Assembly (NCBI RefSeq): GCF_024713945.1
Contig: NC_134684.1
Coordinates: forward strand, 3,267,001-3,331,000
DNA: 64,000 nucleotides
From: Dermatophagoides farinae
Taxonomy: Eukaryota; Arthropoda; Arachnida; Sarcoptiformes; Pyroglyphidae
Reading direction: 5' to 3'
Shown: positions 49,120-63,224 of the stretch, one piece after another
Layout of the letters: every line of letters starts with the position of its first letter
How positions within the stretch are numbered: the first letter of the stretch is position 1
The notes under the pieces: generated by a model
Database searches by the model: none
The model's input: the letters and a program-made list of their open reading frames with translations, nothing else
What the model was told of the DNA's origin: nothing
Translations under genes and position numbers: made by a program

Positions 49120-52100
49120 TCATACATTTGTTTCGGTACGATAGATTTTTATTTTCGGCGGTGGTGAACGTTTTGATGGTGGTATGGCCAGATTTGAATG
49201 CAATGGTTTCTGTTTCAATTGGGCTATACCAGGAATGACCATAGGACTAGATTCTTGATAGAGCTGTATGTGTGAATAGAATGATTATTATTAGTGAAAT
49301 ATAAAAAAAATCATTCAACAAACCTTTTTTATTTCAGGTGATTTTGATCTTGTCGGTGATTTAGTCCTACTAGTTGATTGTTGTTGTTGTTGTTGTTTCG
49401 AAGATTGTATTTCCGGTGTTTCCGATAATACGGATGCACTACGAGAGAATGTTTTGGACAATGTTTTAGATATTTTATATCGAAGACTTTTCTCTTTCTT
49501 TTCACGTTGTTTAGCCAATTCAATTGGACTTTTTTCAAATCCTTGCAATGTGAGATTCTGTTTTAACGCTTCATCATCAGATGATTTTGTTGATTTTCGA
49601 ATTTTAAATCTTTCTTTAAGAGATTTTTTTGGTTCAGCTGCTGAAATAGCACTGGTATCTGAATCACTTCCACCAGCGAATGATGAATCTTTTGTGAATC
49701 CTGGCCTCAAACGAAGCAATGTATTGGATGGAGCAAAAAATCCTGATCCAGATGAATCGGATTCATAGCCACCACCATATGCATAACGACTACGAAGATT
49801 ACTAATGGATGAATTTGGTGTACTGTTCAATGAATGATCTGAATCCCAGATTCGTTCTTGTGAAGCACCACGAAGCTGTTGATCCAACGATAATGATTTC
49901 TTGACCATTTTAAGTCGAGGCGGTGCACGCTTTATATGACTTGGTGGTGGTAGATTTGTTGCCGATGCTAATGATGTACTTGAACCGCCAGTATAACGGC
50001 CATTTAGATTTGATGAGACACTAATTTGTGATGCGGCTCGTGCTTCCTGTATGATTTCATTATATCTAGAATGTAACCGTTCCTTAAGTTGATTGATAGT
50101 TTCAACAATCTCTTCTTGTTTGTTATTATTTAATGTAGTTTGTTGGGTAGTTGAACGAACAGTTTTCATTGATGAATTGGCAGTCGTCGATGATTTCTGT
50201 GTTATCGAATCAACTATTTTACGCAATTCAGCCATTTCAATGTCAATAAAATCTATTTTAGCTTTTTCGAACATTCCACGTTCTCGTTTATAGCGTTCAT
50301 TTTGGGATTTTAGTCTTGCGTGCACTTCTTTCAATGCTAACAAATCAAATTGAAGTTCGGCAATTTTTTGCTGAGTTTCAACATGTTCTTTATCCATGTT
50401 TGTCTTCAATTCTAACAACTGTCGACGTGCTTCTTCACGTTCTTTTTCACGAAGACTTTCAATACCCATCAATTTATCACGTAATTCTTGAATGAATTTT
50501 TGCGTATCCTGCAATAACCGCAAGTTTTCTTGTCGTTCCTTTTCCCATGCTAATTCCATTTTTGTACGAGCATAATTTCTAGTTGAGCCTCGTGTCTCTA
50601 ATAAAATCCTTTCCTCTAATTGATTGATCTGTGTTTTATATTCGGCCAACTGTATTTGCCATGTACTTTTTTCTGTTCCATGTTGAATTTTCAGATTACG
50701 ATTTTCCAACAATGCTCCCTCCAAATCGGTTCGAACGATACGTAATTGAGAATGAAGATCTTCAATTTCATTTCGAAAAGTGCCCTTAAATGTTCCCTGG
50801 TCTTTGTTAGATTTTTCCAATGATTCACGATATCTATCACGTTCCTGTGCTAAATGCACCATTTGTTGTTGTAAATGTTCAACTTCTTCGCCCAATAATC
50901 TCATACGACCTTCATATTCGGCATGTAATGCAGCCAATTCGCCTTTATGTGATGTTTCTGAATGTTCTAATCGTATACGATAGTCTTGTAACTCTTTATC
51001 GACTTGTGCACGACCAGTAATACTCATAAATCTAGTATTCCGTTCCACTCGTTCAAGTTCACCAATTCTTGTTTGTAGTGCATCCATTTTGATACGATTA
51101 CGTTCACGTTCTTCATTATGAACACGTTCCTCTTTACGATATGAATTTAGAAGATTTTCTTTTTCCGTCATCAACATTTTAAGTCGGTTACGTTCCTCTT
51201 CAATCAAATTAGCTTTATTGAGTTTTGATTCCAGATCGGCAACACGTTCTTGTAGGGTCAATTTTTCTTTATACCATTCTTTTCGTTGACTAATAAACGA
51301 ATGCAATTTTATTTCCAAATTTTTTTGGAAATAAAAAAAAACATATAAATCCAATAAGTGGTTAATATTATCAATTATTTATATTATAATCATATACTTA
51401 CCTCATCGATGTTTCTTTCAATGATTTTATTTCATTCAATTTTTCTTCATAGCTTTTTTTTAATGACTCAACAGCTTCGACAAGAGTTCCTTTTTCGGCC
51501 ACAGCTCGTGATTTCAAATCAACAAAATCTTTTTCAAGCATTTCATATTTATTCGTCAAATCATCATAATCTTGTTTGATTTTGTTCAATTCTTTTTCAC
51601 TTGAATTGATACGATTCGTATAATCATATTCAACATCATCAAGTTTGGCCTGCTGACGACGGATTTCACGCTCCAATTGAACAATTCTTTCTTGTGATCG
51701 TAATAATTCCTCTTCACGGCCACGGCCAACATTTTCAATCTCTTTCTCCAATCGTTCACGTTTTCGTTGTTCACTTTTCAATTGATTCTCTAATCCTTGA
51801 ATTTTTTCCATCAATTCATTCTGTTCTTTTCTCACCTGAACATTATTGGATTTAAGTTTTTCATTCAATTCTTTTACTTCTTTTTCAGACTTTTCTAATT
51901 TTGTTGCCAATTCTGTTGAACGATTCTTATAATTGGTCGATTCTTCTCGTAATGATTGTAATTCAAAGTGTACTTCTTTTCGTACATTTTTTGATGTTAT
52001 TTCTATTTTTTGATTAAATTCATCACGAATTTTGGCCTCTTTTCCTTTGAATTCATTCCGTTGTCTATCAATTTGTGTCTGTAATTCATTAATGGTCATA

Positions 52101-55100
52101 CGAGATTCGTCCAATCTTCGTTTAAGTTCATTGCATTCTTTTTGCAAGGTAATGGATCGATTATCACCACTAGCAGTAATAGCAGTTGTTTTAGTTTTTG
52201 TATTAGAATCGACCTGTCAACAAGAATAAAAACAACAATTATTTTTAGTTTGACCTATATACTTTTTTTCGAAATTGTATACAATGTTCAAAAATTTGGT
52301 TTTATGTTACACATATAGGTATTTCTAAATATCAAGGGACCAGAGAACAACAAAAAAAAACTTTATACAGAAAAAACACTCACATCATTTATTATAAGCT
52401 GGCTGTTCAAATTCCGTACACGTTCCAATTCTTTTTTCATTTCATCAAGTTTGTTGTTCAATTCTTTTTCAAATTTTTCACTTGCTTTTAATTTATTTGT
52501 CAATACATCGATCTGTTCATTGAATTGTTCTAGTTGTTGTCGTAGTTTACCATTATCATCATTCAATTGTTTGTTATTTTGAATAAATTCCGATAATTTA
52601 TTATTCAAATCATCAGCATTAGTTTTATATCGTTGTATATTGGCTTCTAGATCTTTGATTTTATGTTCATTTTCATTGCCATTGTTTTTATTATGACTAA
52701 TACTATTGGCTATTGATGTTGTTTGTACCAATTTGTCTAATTTCTCTTGCAAACTTTTCGTACGATGTTGTTCCTCTTCCAATCGTTTTTTCAAATCATT
52801 CACTTGACTTGTTTCATGTTGTTGAGAATTTTTAACACCATTCATGTTGTTACCAGATTTTTGTTGCTGTTCTGATTCCTGTATTGATCGTTTTAATTCG
52901 GACACCTCTTCGGCCAGATTCTCAATGAACGCATCTTTACCACGTATATTCGTCTGTAAATGTTCTAGTTCTTCTTCCATTTCTTTGATTATTTCTTTCA
53001 ATTCCAAACGTGTAGCTGTTTCTCGTATCACACGATTTACTCTTCGTCTGAGCATAATAAAAATAAAATCAAGAAAAAAAAGTTAGTTAAAATAAGTGGT
53101 CTACATTATGACTATAGAAAAAGTTTCATTACATTAAAAAGAAAATAGATAAAATCAATATAGGATACATGCAATTTCAATTGTATGTATAACATATAGT
53201 TTTTTTTTTTAAACACTAGACCAATATAGTGAATGATGATAATGAAGATGATGATAGAATAGAATAGAGAAAAAATACAGAATAATATATACAAACCTTG
53301 GATTTAAAGAGTCTTTAAGTTTTTTATATTCACGATTGATTTTGGCCATTTCGATATCCATCTTTGCCAATTTGGATTGCTGATTGGACAGATCGTTCTC
53401 TTTCTGTCGCAATTGTTTTTTTAGATTGCCAATAAAATCCGTTTCAGTTTCAGTCGTCTCTGTATTCAATTTTGTATTCATTAGATCAGTTTTCAATGAA
53501 TCACATTTACGTTCCAGTTCACGTATTTTGTCTTTTAATTCAATGTTTTCCATTTGCAATTGATCGGCAGGTCCCGGTGGAGGTTTTTTACTAATACGTA
53601 ATTGTAGCCGTTTATTTTCATTCAATAGTTTCTCATTTTCATTCTCTAATGCGATCATTTTTTGTCGCAAAATGTTTGCTTCTTGTTCGAATAGTTGTAA
53701 TTGTTTTTTCATATCCAATGATTGTCCTTCAGAATCTAAACTACGGCTACGATTAATCACTTTCGATGTTCGTCGTCTATGTAGTTCAACTTCGGTACGA
53801 AGACTTTCATTTTCTTTTTCTTTATCCACTAATTTTTTTCGTAATTCACGTGCTTCAGTTTCAAGTATTTTAATCTTATGATCATAAATAACATTTACTG
53901 GTGATCCGGCCGGTATTTCTGGTATTTCCATTTTCGTTATTGGTTGTGATACTAATTTGTCTTGTAGATATTTAATTTCTTGTTGAAAATTTTCATTCTC
54001 CTGTTCCAGCTCATCGGTTTTTCGCCTCAAGACAATCATTTCTTGTTCATATAATTCAAGATGAAGTTTCATTTCTTCAGGATTCAATTCATCACTTTCA
54101 CTTTCATCATCATCTAAATCATAATAAATATACAAAAATGGATGGATGAAAATCTAAATTAAGCCAATTTCAATCTAACCTACCTTTAGTTTGATTATTT
54201 TTCAAAGTCATTTTCCGTATTTGTAACATTAGAATTTCATTCTCCTGTTCCATTGTTGACAATTTTTTTCTTGTCGTACGTGTTTCTTCTTCAGAAAATT
54301 TAAGCTGTTCTTGTAGATCTTTTTCACGTTCCATTGTATCGTATAGATCACGAACAACTTGTTCATAATCTTTTGTGCTTTGATCAAACGATGGTGATGG
54401 TGATAATTTTCCAAATGGTTTACGGCCACTATCATTTGTTGTTGTTGTTGTTGTTGTTGTTGTCAATTTATTTTTATTTCGTTGCTGTTCTTGTAATTGT
54501 TGCAATTGTTCCATATCTAGTAGCCGTTCTTCTTTGAGCTGTTCAATTTCGGCATGTAATTTTAACGATACTTCTTTAGCAATAGATAGTTCATTTTCCA
54601 ATTCTTTCATTTTACGTTTATCCACATCCATCTGAGCTGTTTCATAAAGATCATGCAATTGTTTTTGCATGTCCAATTTTTCATTATCTAATTGTTCGAC
54701 AGTTCGTTCGGCTTTTTTCAATTTAAATTGCAGAACACGACAATTTTTTGACATTGTTTCTAGTTCATGTTTTATCACACGAAATTCAGATGATTGATCT
54801 TCACGAAAATTGTCATGTAATTCTTGAAATTCTACTTCCAATTCTTTGACATCTTTTTTTATGTCTTCATTTTCTTGCGTAAGTTGTGCGATTATTTTTT
54901 CCGATTGTATAAGTTTATTTCGTAATTCATTCACAGAATCGTTATTGTTATTGGTTCGTTTCATTCTATCTTCCAATGTTTTCTTTTCATTTTTCAATGT
55001 TTTAATTTCATTTTCCATATCGACAACACGTTGTTTTAGTTTAGCCATTTCATCAAAATTCTGTTTAATCGATTCTTGGCCACTTTCTGCTGTTTTGGCA

Positions 55101-55945
55101 AAAGTTTTGCGCTATTTTTTTTCATTACAAATATAGAAAAACATTATTAACATTTTGGTGATCAATTATATGCAAATGGATGGTTAGTATGAACAAAAAA
55201 AAATTAATCGATTGTTAATTAGAATAAATAAAGAATAACGTTGATACTGTACCATGTTTTCAAATTCTTTATTTTTACTTTCAAGTAGAACAATTTTTTC
55301 CTTTGATTTGGTTAATTCTTTACTCAATTCTTGTATACGACTTTGATAATCATGTTCATTTTTGTTGAAATTTTCAGCCGTCGATGACGATGATGATGAT
55401 GATGATGATAACGTTTTGGTTGGTTTCTTAACACAAACGGTAAATGCCACATCGATCGGATCATCATCATTTTCATTATCATTGGTGATGGTTTTTTTAC
55501 GATCAAAATTTTCATTGCCATTATTAGCATCGTTTTTTGTATCGGAAAATTTTACACATTTCGGTTTCAATGTAAATGAAACCGATTGTGAATAATCAGA
55601 TGATGAATCCAATTTTAATGATGAACTACGTTGCGGTGTACGGAATCGTTGATTTTCTTTTTTTTTTTTCATTTACAAAAAAAAATAAAATAAAATTAAA
55701 CATGGCCTTAAATTGAATTTTTTTTAATGAAAAATATCACACGTACCTGATGATGATGATGGCTGTAAGCCAGTTGAATCATTTAACGATTGTTGTCGTT
55801 GTTGTTGTTGTTGTTGTTGACGATGTTCGCTGATATCTTTGTAACATTTTCGACATCTTGTCGGATTAATTGAATGTGCAATGAATCCTGTACAGCCGCT
55901 CGTAGTCGAAATATTACTGCTGTTGTTGCTGTTATTATAACTCAT
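49120..55945 (-). CDS. MTCL/SOGA-family long coiled-coil protein
   Basis: Vertebrate MTCL1/SOGA proteins cross-link microtubules and act in cell polarity. Eight exons (55945-55747, 55656-55253, 55111-54184, 54113-53297, 53047-52384, 52213-51402, 51289-49324, 49263-49120) keep phase and give 1,977 residues. The N-terminal 60 residues hold a small Cys/His motif (CTGFIAHS, TRCRKCYKDISEH) and a Gln run. Nearly everything from about residue 200 to 1,660 is heptad coiled coil. The piece near 294-336 (ELHDNFREDQSSEFRVIKHE, then LETMSKNCRVLQFKLKKAER) matches the diagnostic MTCL/SOGA block. The C-terminal part is Ser/Arg/Pro-rich and basic, which would suit microtubule binding. The intron before exon 7 was chosen because its acceptor (tttattag) restores phase. 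Family assignment rests on remembered similarity, so it is good but not certain. Confidence 0.83.
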
Positions 55946-58900
55946 TCTGCTGCATGGCTTGGTGGCTAATTTTTGTTACACACTACTGGGGGGGGGCTTT
56001 GTCAAAGATAATTACGACAACAACGGCAACAATTTCCGTATGATGATGATGATGATTGTCGTTGTATGATTATCGTGATTGTTATTGCGACATTAGAACA
56101 ATTTGTGTATTGTCGAATAGTAAATTCCAAATACACCCACAACTATTCGTGATAAACAAGTATATATAGATGAATGGTGAGAATTTTTTTCTTTAAAGAT
56201 TAAAATGAAAAAAAATCGATGACACAATAACAAAAGAATTTCGTTTCGTTGTTTTTTTTTCTTTGAATCCAATGCATTCATTTCATTCCGGTTGTCGGTA
56301 TATCATTGTAGAATGACATCAAACACATACAATTCTGTTGAATTCTTGTGGTTGAATCAAAAAAAATTTTTTTTTCCATTATAATAACAAAAATTCTGGA
56401 ATCGATTCGAATTCGTTGGAATTTGTCGATACCGTACACACACACATATTTCGAAAACACAATACCATGTGCATGTATGTGTGTGTGTGTTTATTTGATG
56501 CTAATTAAAATCGACAAAACAACGGTCGTATGGAATCTGATAATCAGATAGTTACAAGACAAGAGAAAAAAATTGTTTTTTTTTCTGTTATGAAAAGAAT
56601 TCAATTCAATTCAATTTTCAATTCAATTGAGCGCCTACGCGTCACAAGAATATTCTGAATGAAAACAAAATTCTTAAAGAGATTAAGAACATGAATATAA
56701 TGGCAATGCCAATGACGATGATGATGATAATAATAAGGGCGTACTGTTACCAGGAACAAAATTGATATCGACGACATTATTTTCGAATCACTATTATCAT
56801 CATCATCATCATCATAATTATAGCATATATATATTCGGTATATTTTGATGATTTTGTTTCAGTACATTCGTTTTGTTTTGTTTTTATAATAGTGGTGGCA
56901 TTTGTTGTTGATGTTATTCATGATGATCATCATCATATGATTGCTTTGTATTTTGTAGTTTCGGCATCGGATTTTTTTTTTTTTTTTTTTTTTTTGGCAG
57001 CTTTCTCGCATAACTGGAATCCAATGAATATACAAAAGTTGAATTGGCACAGTTTGACTATAACCTAATTTTTTTTTTGTTCATACATCTAAGCATTCTT
57101 TTTTTTCTCCAATCTCTCATTCTCACTTGAAGTCAAGAACGATATATTCATGGTGGTATTGTTAGAAATAGAATTTAAAAAATGAATTGTATATATGGAA
57201 TATTGGATGGATATCATTTCTGATGATAACGAATGTGTTTTCATCATAATGATGATGATGATGATGTATTATTATGATATTTATGAATGAATTACCCGAA
57301 TGTAAGAATTTATCGCCATCTATGGATTATACATTCGTTCGTTCGAATATTTATATTTTTTTACTAATTCGTTGACGCATCATCATTTTTGGACAAAATC
57401 AAAGAAAAATTATCAATTTTCAAGTATTTTATAATACATTTTTATTATTTCATAATTTTTATTATTATAAATATAATGATAATATTAGTAATTCTTATAA
57501 TTTTTTTTTGTTTTGTTTGTTTTGTTTTGTTTTGTTTGTTTTTGTTTCCTTTTCATTTCACTTGTTCAGTTGATGATTTCAATTTCAATGATTTTTGTTT
57601 TTTTTTAATGATCTGATTCTGATGATGATTGATGAAAAATTTTTGTCAATTTGATAATGTTGTCGTTTTTAATGTCTTTTTTTTATCTGTGTGTGTGTGT
57701 GTGTGTGTTTGGAATTTCTTTATTTTTTTTTTTGTTTTTGTTTTCACAAACACCACGTATATATCGTCATTGGCCAAAGTAATTTATTGTTTCTTCTATC
57801 TTCTTTCTTCTTTCTTTTTTTTTCTCGTTGAATTGATTGATGCTAAACAATATAATTGATCGCCATCTTTGTATTTTATTTTTTTTTAAAGATTTTTTTC
57901 TTAAGTTTTTGTGTCTCTCTGTGTGTGTATGTGTGTGTGTGTGTGTTTTCTTCATTTCGATTCGATTCGATGTGTATGAGATTGAATCGAAATCAAATTG
58001 ATGAATTATTACATTATCGAATGAAAGGGAAGTAGATGGTTCTGTATAATAATAAACATGAGTGAGAGATTGAGAGAGAGAGAGAAAGAAAGAGAAACAA
58101 AGCAAAAAGAAATGAAAAAAAATCGATGATTTCGGCGGTTGATTTTATTCTTGAGAATTCATTCATTCATTCATTCATTTTTTTTCATTTTGTTGATTTA
58201 ATAGATGATGATGATGATGATGATGAAGATGGGTGGGTGGGTAAAATTATAAATTAGAAAATAGATGATGAATGTGTTGTCATAGTTTAGTTGTCGAAAC
58301 AAAACAAAACAAAAAACAAAAAAAAAATTTCACCATTTCTGATTGAATGAAAGTCGTAATTTTTTTAGTGGTAGTTGGAAAATAGAGGAAAGTATAAAGA
58401 TGAAAAAAACCACCATCACCACCACCACCACCACCACCAATCAATAATCATCATCATCATTCATTCATTTATAATCCATTTAAAGTAAAAATTTTTTTTT
58501 TGTTGTTGTTGTTGTTGTTGAGCGAATAAATGCGCCGGGTGTTGTTGGTGGTAGTAGTGGTGAATATAATGAATGCATTTGGATGATGAAGATGAAAATA
58601 TTGATGACAAAAAGATAACATGTAATGTCATGAAATACAAATAAATGATGATGAATAAAAAGAGAATGAATTACATGGTAAAGTATTCATTTTTTTTAAG
58701 CCAGGTAATTTGTCTCTCATTTTTTCAGGATTCTTGTATGCATGTATGTATGGATGATGATGATGAATAATAAGAATCATAAGAATAATAAGAATAATAA
58801 GAATCATAATATAATTATAATAATAAATATATGACAGATAGGTAAATATATCATCATTTCATATAATCGTAATAAATTCAAAGAATTTTTAATCAATTTT

Positions 58901-60515
58901 TTAATAATATAATTATGGATGTGGAATTTTTTTCTTTTAGAGCATTGTTTGTTTGTGTGAGAGTGTGTGTGGGTGTGTCGGTGGTGTTTTCGTTTTGTTT
59001 TTGCCTTGGCACCAGAAATTTGAGGAAAAGAAAAATTGTTTATCTGTTTGTTTGTTTGTTTATTTGTGCACAAAACAATTATTGTGTTTGATGAGACTGG
59101 ACAGTCAATGTGTGTATGTGTGGGTGTGATTTGTGTTTCTATTTTCATTGTCTTTTTTTTTTACTAACCGAAATTTTATGATGATGATGATGATGAATTG
59201 ATGTGAAATGTATGAAAAAGGAAAATTATTTTCATAATAACAATATGTGCCCATTGTGTATACACATACATATGGTTTGTTGTTGTTGTTGTTGTTGTTT
59301 GTGTTTTTTTTCTGGTTCTTTTTCTCATCCATTCATCCAATTCCAATTTCAATTGTCCATAATGGTTGACCACTCATAATACATGGACAATAATATGTGA
59401 ATGAAATAAACAAAATGAGAAGAAAAAAACATATTTCTGCTTGTATCCATGGATCATCTCTCTCTCTCTCTGTTTATAGCCATTACTATTTGAAATGATT
59501 TATTGATTGCAAATAAAATAAAAAACATTGAAAAAAAAGTTTTTCAGTTTCATTTTTTTTTTCAATTCAATTCAACAAGGCTATAATTTTTTCTTTTTTA
59601 AACTTTTGGTTTTTTTTTGCTTCTGACTAGAATGGTTTTTTTTCATATATATATGGGGACAAAAATTATTCTTTGAAAAAGAATCACCCTTCACAACTGT
59701 CCAACAACAACAACAACAACAACAACAACATATTCTCATATATGAACAAAACACAATGATGACACACACAATGAAGAAGAAAAAAAAATGAATGATGATG
59801 ATATCGGTGGCTTTCGTTATGAGAAAGTGAAAAAAAAAAATTGAAACTTGTTTTTGAGCACATTTTCCAAACAACGACAACCAGATTCATATACACACAC
59901 ACACACACAGATCATTGAAGTGAGAAATATGAATGAAAAAATGAATCAAGTGAACAACAAAACAGAAACGGAAGTGTTAACAATGAAATAATAAAAAGAA
60001 AATATACGATTCTAAGAATCTAGAATGTTCTATGATATTATGGCAATGACAAAATTTCATCTTTTTTTTCCAGTTTTATGGCCATCATGTTGTTGATCAT
60101 GGATTGCAAAATCTGATTTTTCTATCGAATTTCCATCGGTGTGTGTGTGTGTGTGTGTGCTGTTGTGCTGATGCTCGTGTCAATTACATTTCAAATCTTA
60201 TCGTATCGATATATTGATGATAATTTTTGATGTGATCAATGATTGAATGAAAAAAAAAGAATTTAAAAAAAGGCAATGATGATGATGATGACAATGATGA
60301 TGTGTTTTATAAATGAAAAAAAAATAATAAAAAACAATGATTTATATGTTATTTTATGATGATGATGATGTAATGAATCAAATTTTGCAACATATCAACA
60401 AATATAATAATAATCCACATATATATTCATAAATAACAATGAAACAAATATTTGATGATCATGATGATGAATTATTTAAAGTGAATTTCGTTGTCGTTGT
60501 CGTTGTTGTTGTTGT

Positions 60516-60549
<34 letters not shown>

Positions 60550-61586
60550 GTTGTGACATTTTGGAATATGAAGTTTTTTTTTATAATTTATTAAATGATG
60601 ATTACAACAACCAGAAAAAAAGAATGAAAAAAATTTTCAGGGCGGTTCAAAGTTGTATAGGTGTGTGTGTGTGTGTGTGTAATTGAATGTATAGTGTGAA
60701 TATTTATGAATTTTAGGCACTATTATCATCAATTTGTCATTTTCTTTACCATCTTTGTTTGTTTGTTGTTGGCGAAAAGAATTATTATCTTGTTTTTTTC
60801 ATTGATGAATTTTTCATGTTTCTTTTTTCATTCTTCTTCTTTTAATTGATTCGATTCGATATATATTTATTATATTATTACTATTTCCACAATTCATGTC
60901 TGCCAATTGTGCATATAGGGTATATGTAAAAAAAAAATGAAAAATTCGAATCATATAACCACTCAAAATCAATTGAACACCAATGAATATAATTGGACAT
61001 TCTTTTTTTGTTGTTGTTGTTGAATTCGTTGTTGAAAATAGCCATCCATCGATTAATTTAATTATTTTATTTTTTTGTATTAATGACATGATGATAATTG
61101 TTAATTAAGATTATGATTTCAATGATGATGATAATGATTATAAATATAGTGATGATGAATGAATGAATAACAATATTTGGCGATTGATTGGTATTTCGAT
61201 GATGATGATGTCAATGATGATGCCGGTGATGATGATGATCGAAATTTTTCATTTTGGTGAGTGTATTGCTCATTTTATATATTGCAATTAAAGTTGGTTG
61301 AAGAATTTGTTTGAAGAAAAAATAATGATAAATAAAAGAAGATAATAAGAAGTAATATATATTCAATATATATATATATAATAAAGTGATATCCAAAAAT
61401 AAAAAAAAAATTGATTTAAATATATGAGTTTTTTTTTTGGTGTGAAGAAAGTAAAATAAAAATGATTGACGCCATACAATTTTTGATTAATTCGAATGAA
61501 TTACATTGTAATGGTCAATTATGATTGATGATGATGATGATTATGGTAATGGTAATGAATTTTTTTTTTGTTTTCTTTATGAAAAA
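55946..61586. other. 5.6-kb microsatellite-rich non-coding region
   Basis: The region is dense in simple repeats: (GT)n at about 57689-57709, 57919-57945, 60139-60159 and 60661-60680; (GTT)n near 58501-58520, 59278-59300 and 60490-60553; (CAA)n near 59701-59730; many (GAT)n tracts; and long poly-T. A homopolymer of about 10 G lies near 55986. No protein with a domain is visible. The right part lies just downstream of a minus-strand terminal exon, so much of it may be that gene's 3' UTR; the left end should hold the promoter of the MTCL-like gene. Confidence 0.65.
60490..60553. repeat. (GTT)n / (GTC)n trinucleotide tract
   Basis: About 20 consecutive GTT units interrupted by a few GTC units. 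It is the longest trinucleotide tract in the non-coding region. Confidence 0.9.
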
Positions 61587-62298
61587 CTATCCAATTCTTG
61601 TATCATTAAGATAGGCATTCGATGATGATGGTGTAATAACACCAGTTAAGAATCCATTGGTTGTATGTTGACCATTTAGATAGAATGCAGCAGCAGCAGC
61701 CGCAGCTGCTGCTGCTGAATTTGTTGGCGTCATTGTTGATGATGATCCACCGGTTGTTGATGATTGTGGTGGTGGTAATGGTGGTCCAGATATTCCTGCT
61801 AATGCATTAGCTGCTGCAGCAGCTACCATTGCTTGTTGTGCTGCGGCTGCCGCTGCTGCATGATGATGATGAGGATGATGATGATGATGATGATTTCCAC
61901 CGGTTGTACCATTATAATGTTGTTGATGATGATGATGATGATGATGACCAGAATTTGATGATGAACTAACTATTGTTGATGGTGGTGGCGGTGGTGGTGG
62001 TGGTGCAGCAGCAAATGTTGGCGCTAAAAATGTAGTCAATATTGTACCAGAATCAGGTGGATAACCTGATGGCGGAAATGGACCAGTTGTTCCAGCTGTA
62101 GCTGCTGATGCTGTATTAGGACCAGCTAGACCATAATCTGAATAGAAAGCGCTTGGTGGTGTTAATAATAAACCTGCTGGTGTTGCTGATGGTAAAAATG
62201 TTGCCGCAGGTGGTGTAGTTGCTGCTGTAGCAGCAGCAGCAGCTGCTAATGCTGATGATCCTGGATGATGATACATTATATGTGGTTGAGCAGGAAAT
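61587..62298 (-). CDS. Terminal exon of an Ala/His/Pro-rich protein (5' exons outside the window)
   Basis: The exon opens at a tatatag acceptor at 62299/62298 with one base completing a codon, then FPAQPHIMYHHPGSSAL, and stays open for about 236 codons to a stop at 61587. It holds several poly-Ala runs, a poly-Pro run, two poly-His blocks and Gly/Ser/Thr-rich linkers, and ends NAYLNDTRIG. Such compositions are typical of the unstructured C-terminal regions of developmental transcription factors and RNA-binding proteins. No domain identifies which, so I leave the family open. The ATG at 62276 could be an internal start, but the in-frame extension to the splice site favours a last exon. Earlier exons are probably right of 64000 because none is visible up to there. 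Confidence 0.6.
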
Positions 62299-62360
62299 CT
62301 ATATATATATATAAAGAAAAAAAAAATTCAAAAAATCAATATGAAAAGACAAAAAAAAAG

Positions 62361-62393
<33 letters not shown>

Positions 62394-63224
62394 AAATAAT
62401 AATAATAAAGAAACAAATTTGGGCGTATTTGCCATTTCATTATTTGACATTAGAAACAAAGCAAAAAAAAATGAAAGTAAATGTTAAAAAAAAAACAATT
62501 AATGCGGTAATTATCCATTATCATCATGGATTGATTATCATAATGTATGATGAAAAATTCTGGCCTAGCAATTTTTCTTTTTTTTTTCTAGCTTAATTAA
62601 AGAATCACATAATATACAACCTAACCATAGGTTTTTTTTTGCTTTTTTTGCTTTGTTTTACTTTTTTTTCCACTCAGGCACTATTGTGTGATTTATTAAT
62701 GATGTAGACTCGTACATACGCACGCAAATAGAGTATTCAGACATGTAAAAGCCACCAAGAATACTGAATCGGCTATTATTATACACTATGAATGAATATC
62801 TGTGATATATTTGGAATCTATAGATGAACAACGACAACAGTATAATAATGAAGAGGATAAAAAAAAATTGCTGAATCAAACCATCATCATCATCATCATG
62901 TATATTACAGCCAGCAGCATAATAATATATGATGATTGAACAACAACAACAACAACAACAAAATCGACCTAAAAATGATAATTATTATGATTATCATCAA
63001 TTGATTGTCAAGATTTTTTATTTTTATATTTATTTTTCGCCTTGGATTCACTTGGGTCCTATATATGACCGGTCCGACAACAACAACACCAACAACAACA
63101 ACAACAACAACAACATTTGGTTTTTCTGATTAATATATATTTACATAAACGGCGAACCAATCTGGTTCAATTAATAGCCATAATTACAAAAAATTAAATT
63201 TTCAACAAACAACGGATAAAATAA
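62299..63224. other. Intronic or intergenic spacer with (CAA)n tracts
   Basis: The stretch is AT-rich with (CAA)n runs near 62360-62391, 62940-62960 and 63078-63115. It probably lies in the last intron of the gene ending at 61587. Nothing coding is supported. Confidence 0.5.

Noticed and set aside
57000-60000. Short hydrophobic or poly-His/Thr frames in the microsatellite region
   Set aside because: They translate simple repeats such as (GT)n, (GAT)n and poly-T, with no start context or conservation signal.
60490-60553. CRISPR-like or minisatellite array
   Set aside because: It is a plain GTT/GTC microsatellite without unique spacers, and the genome is eukaryotic.
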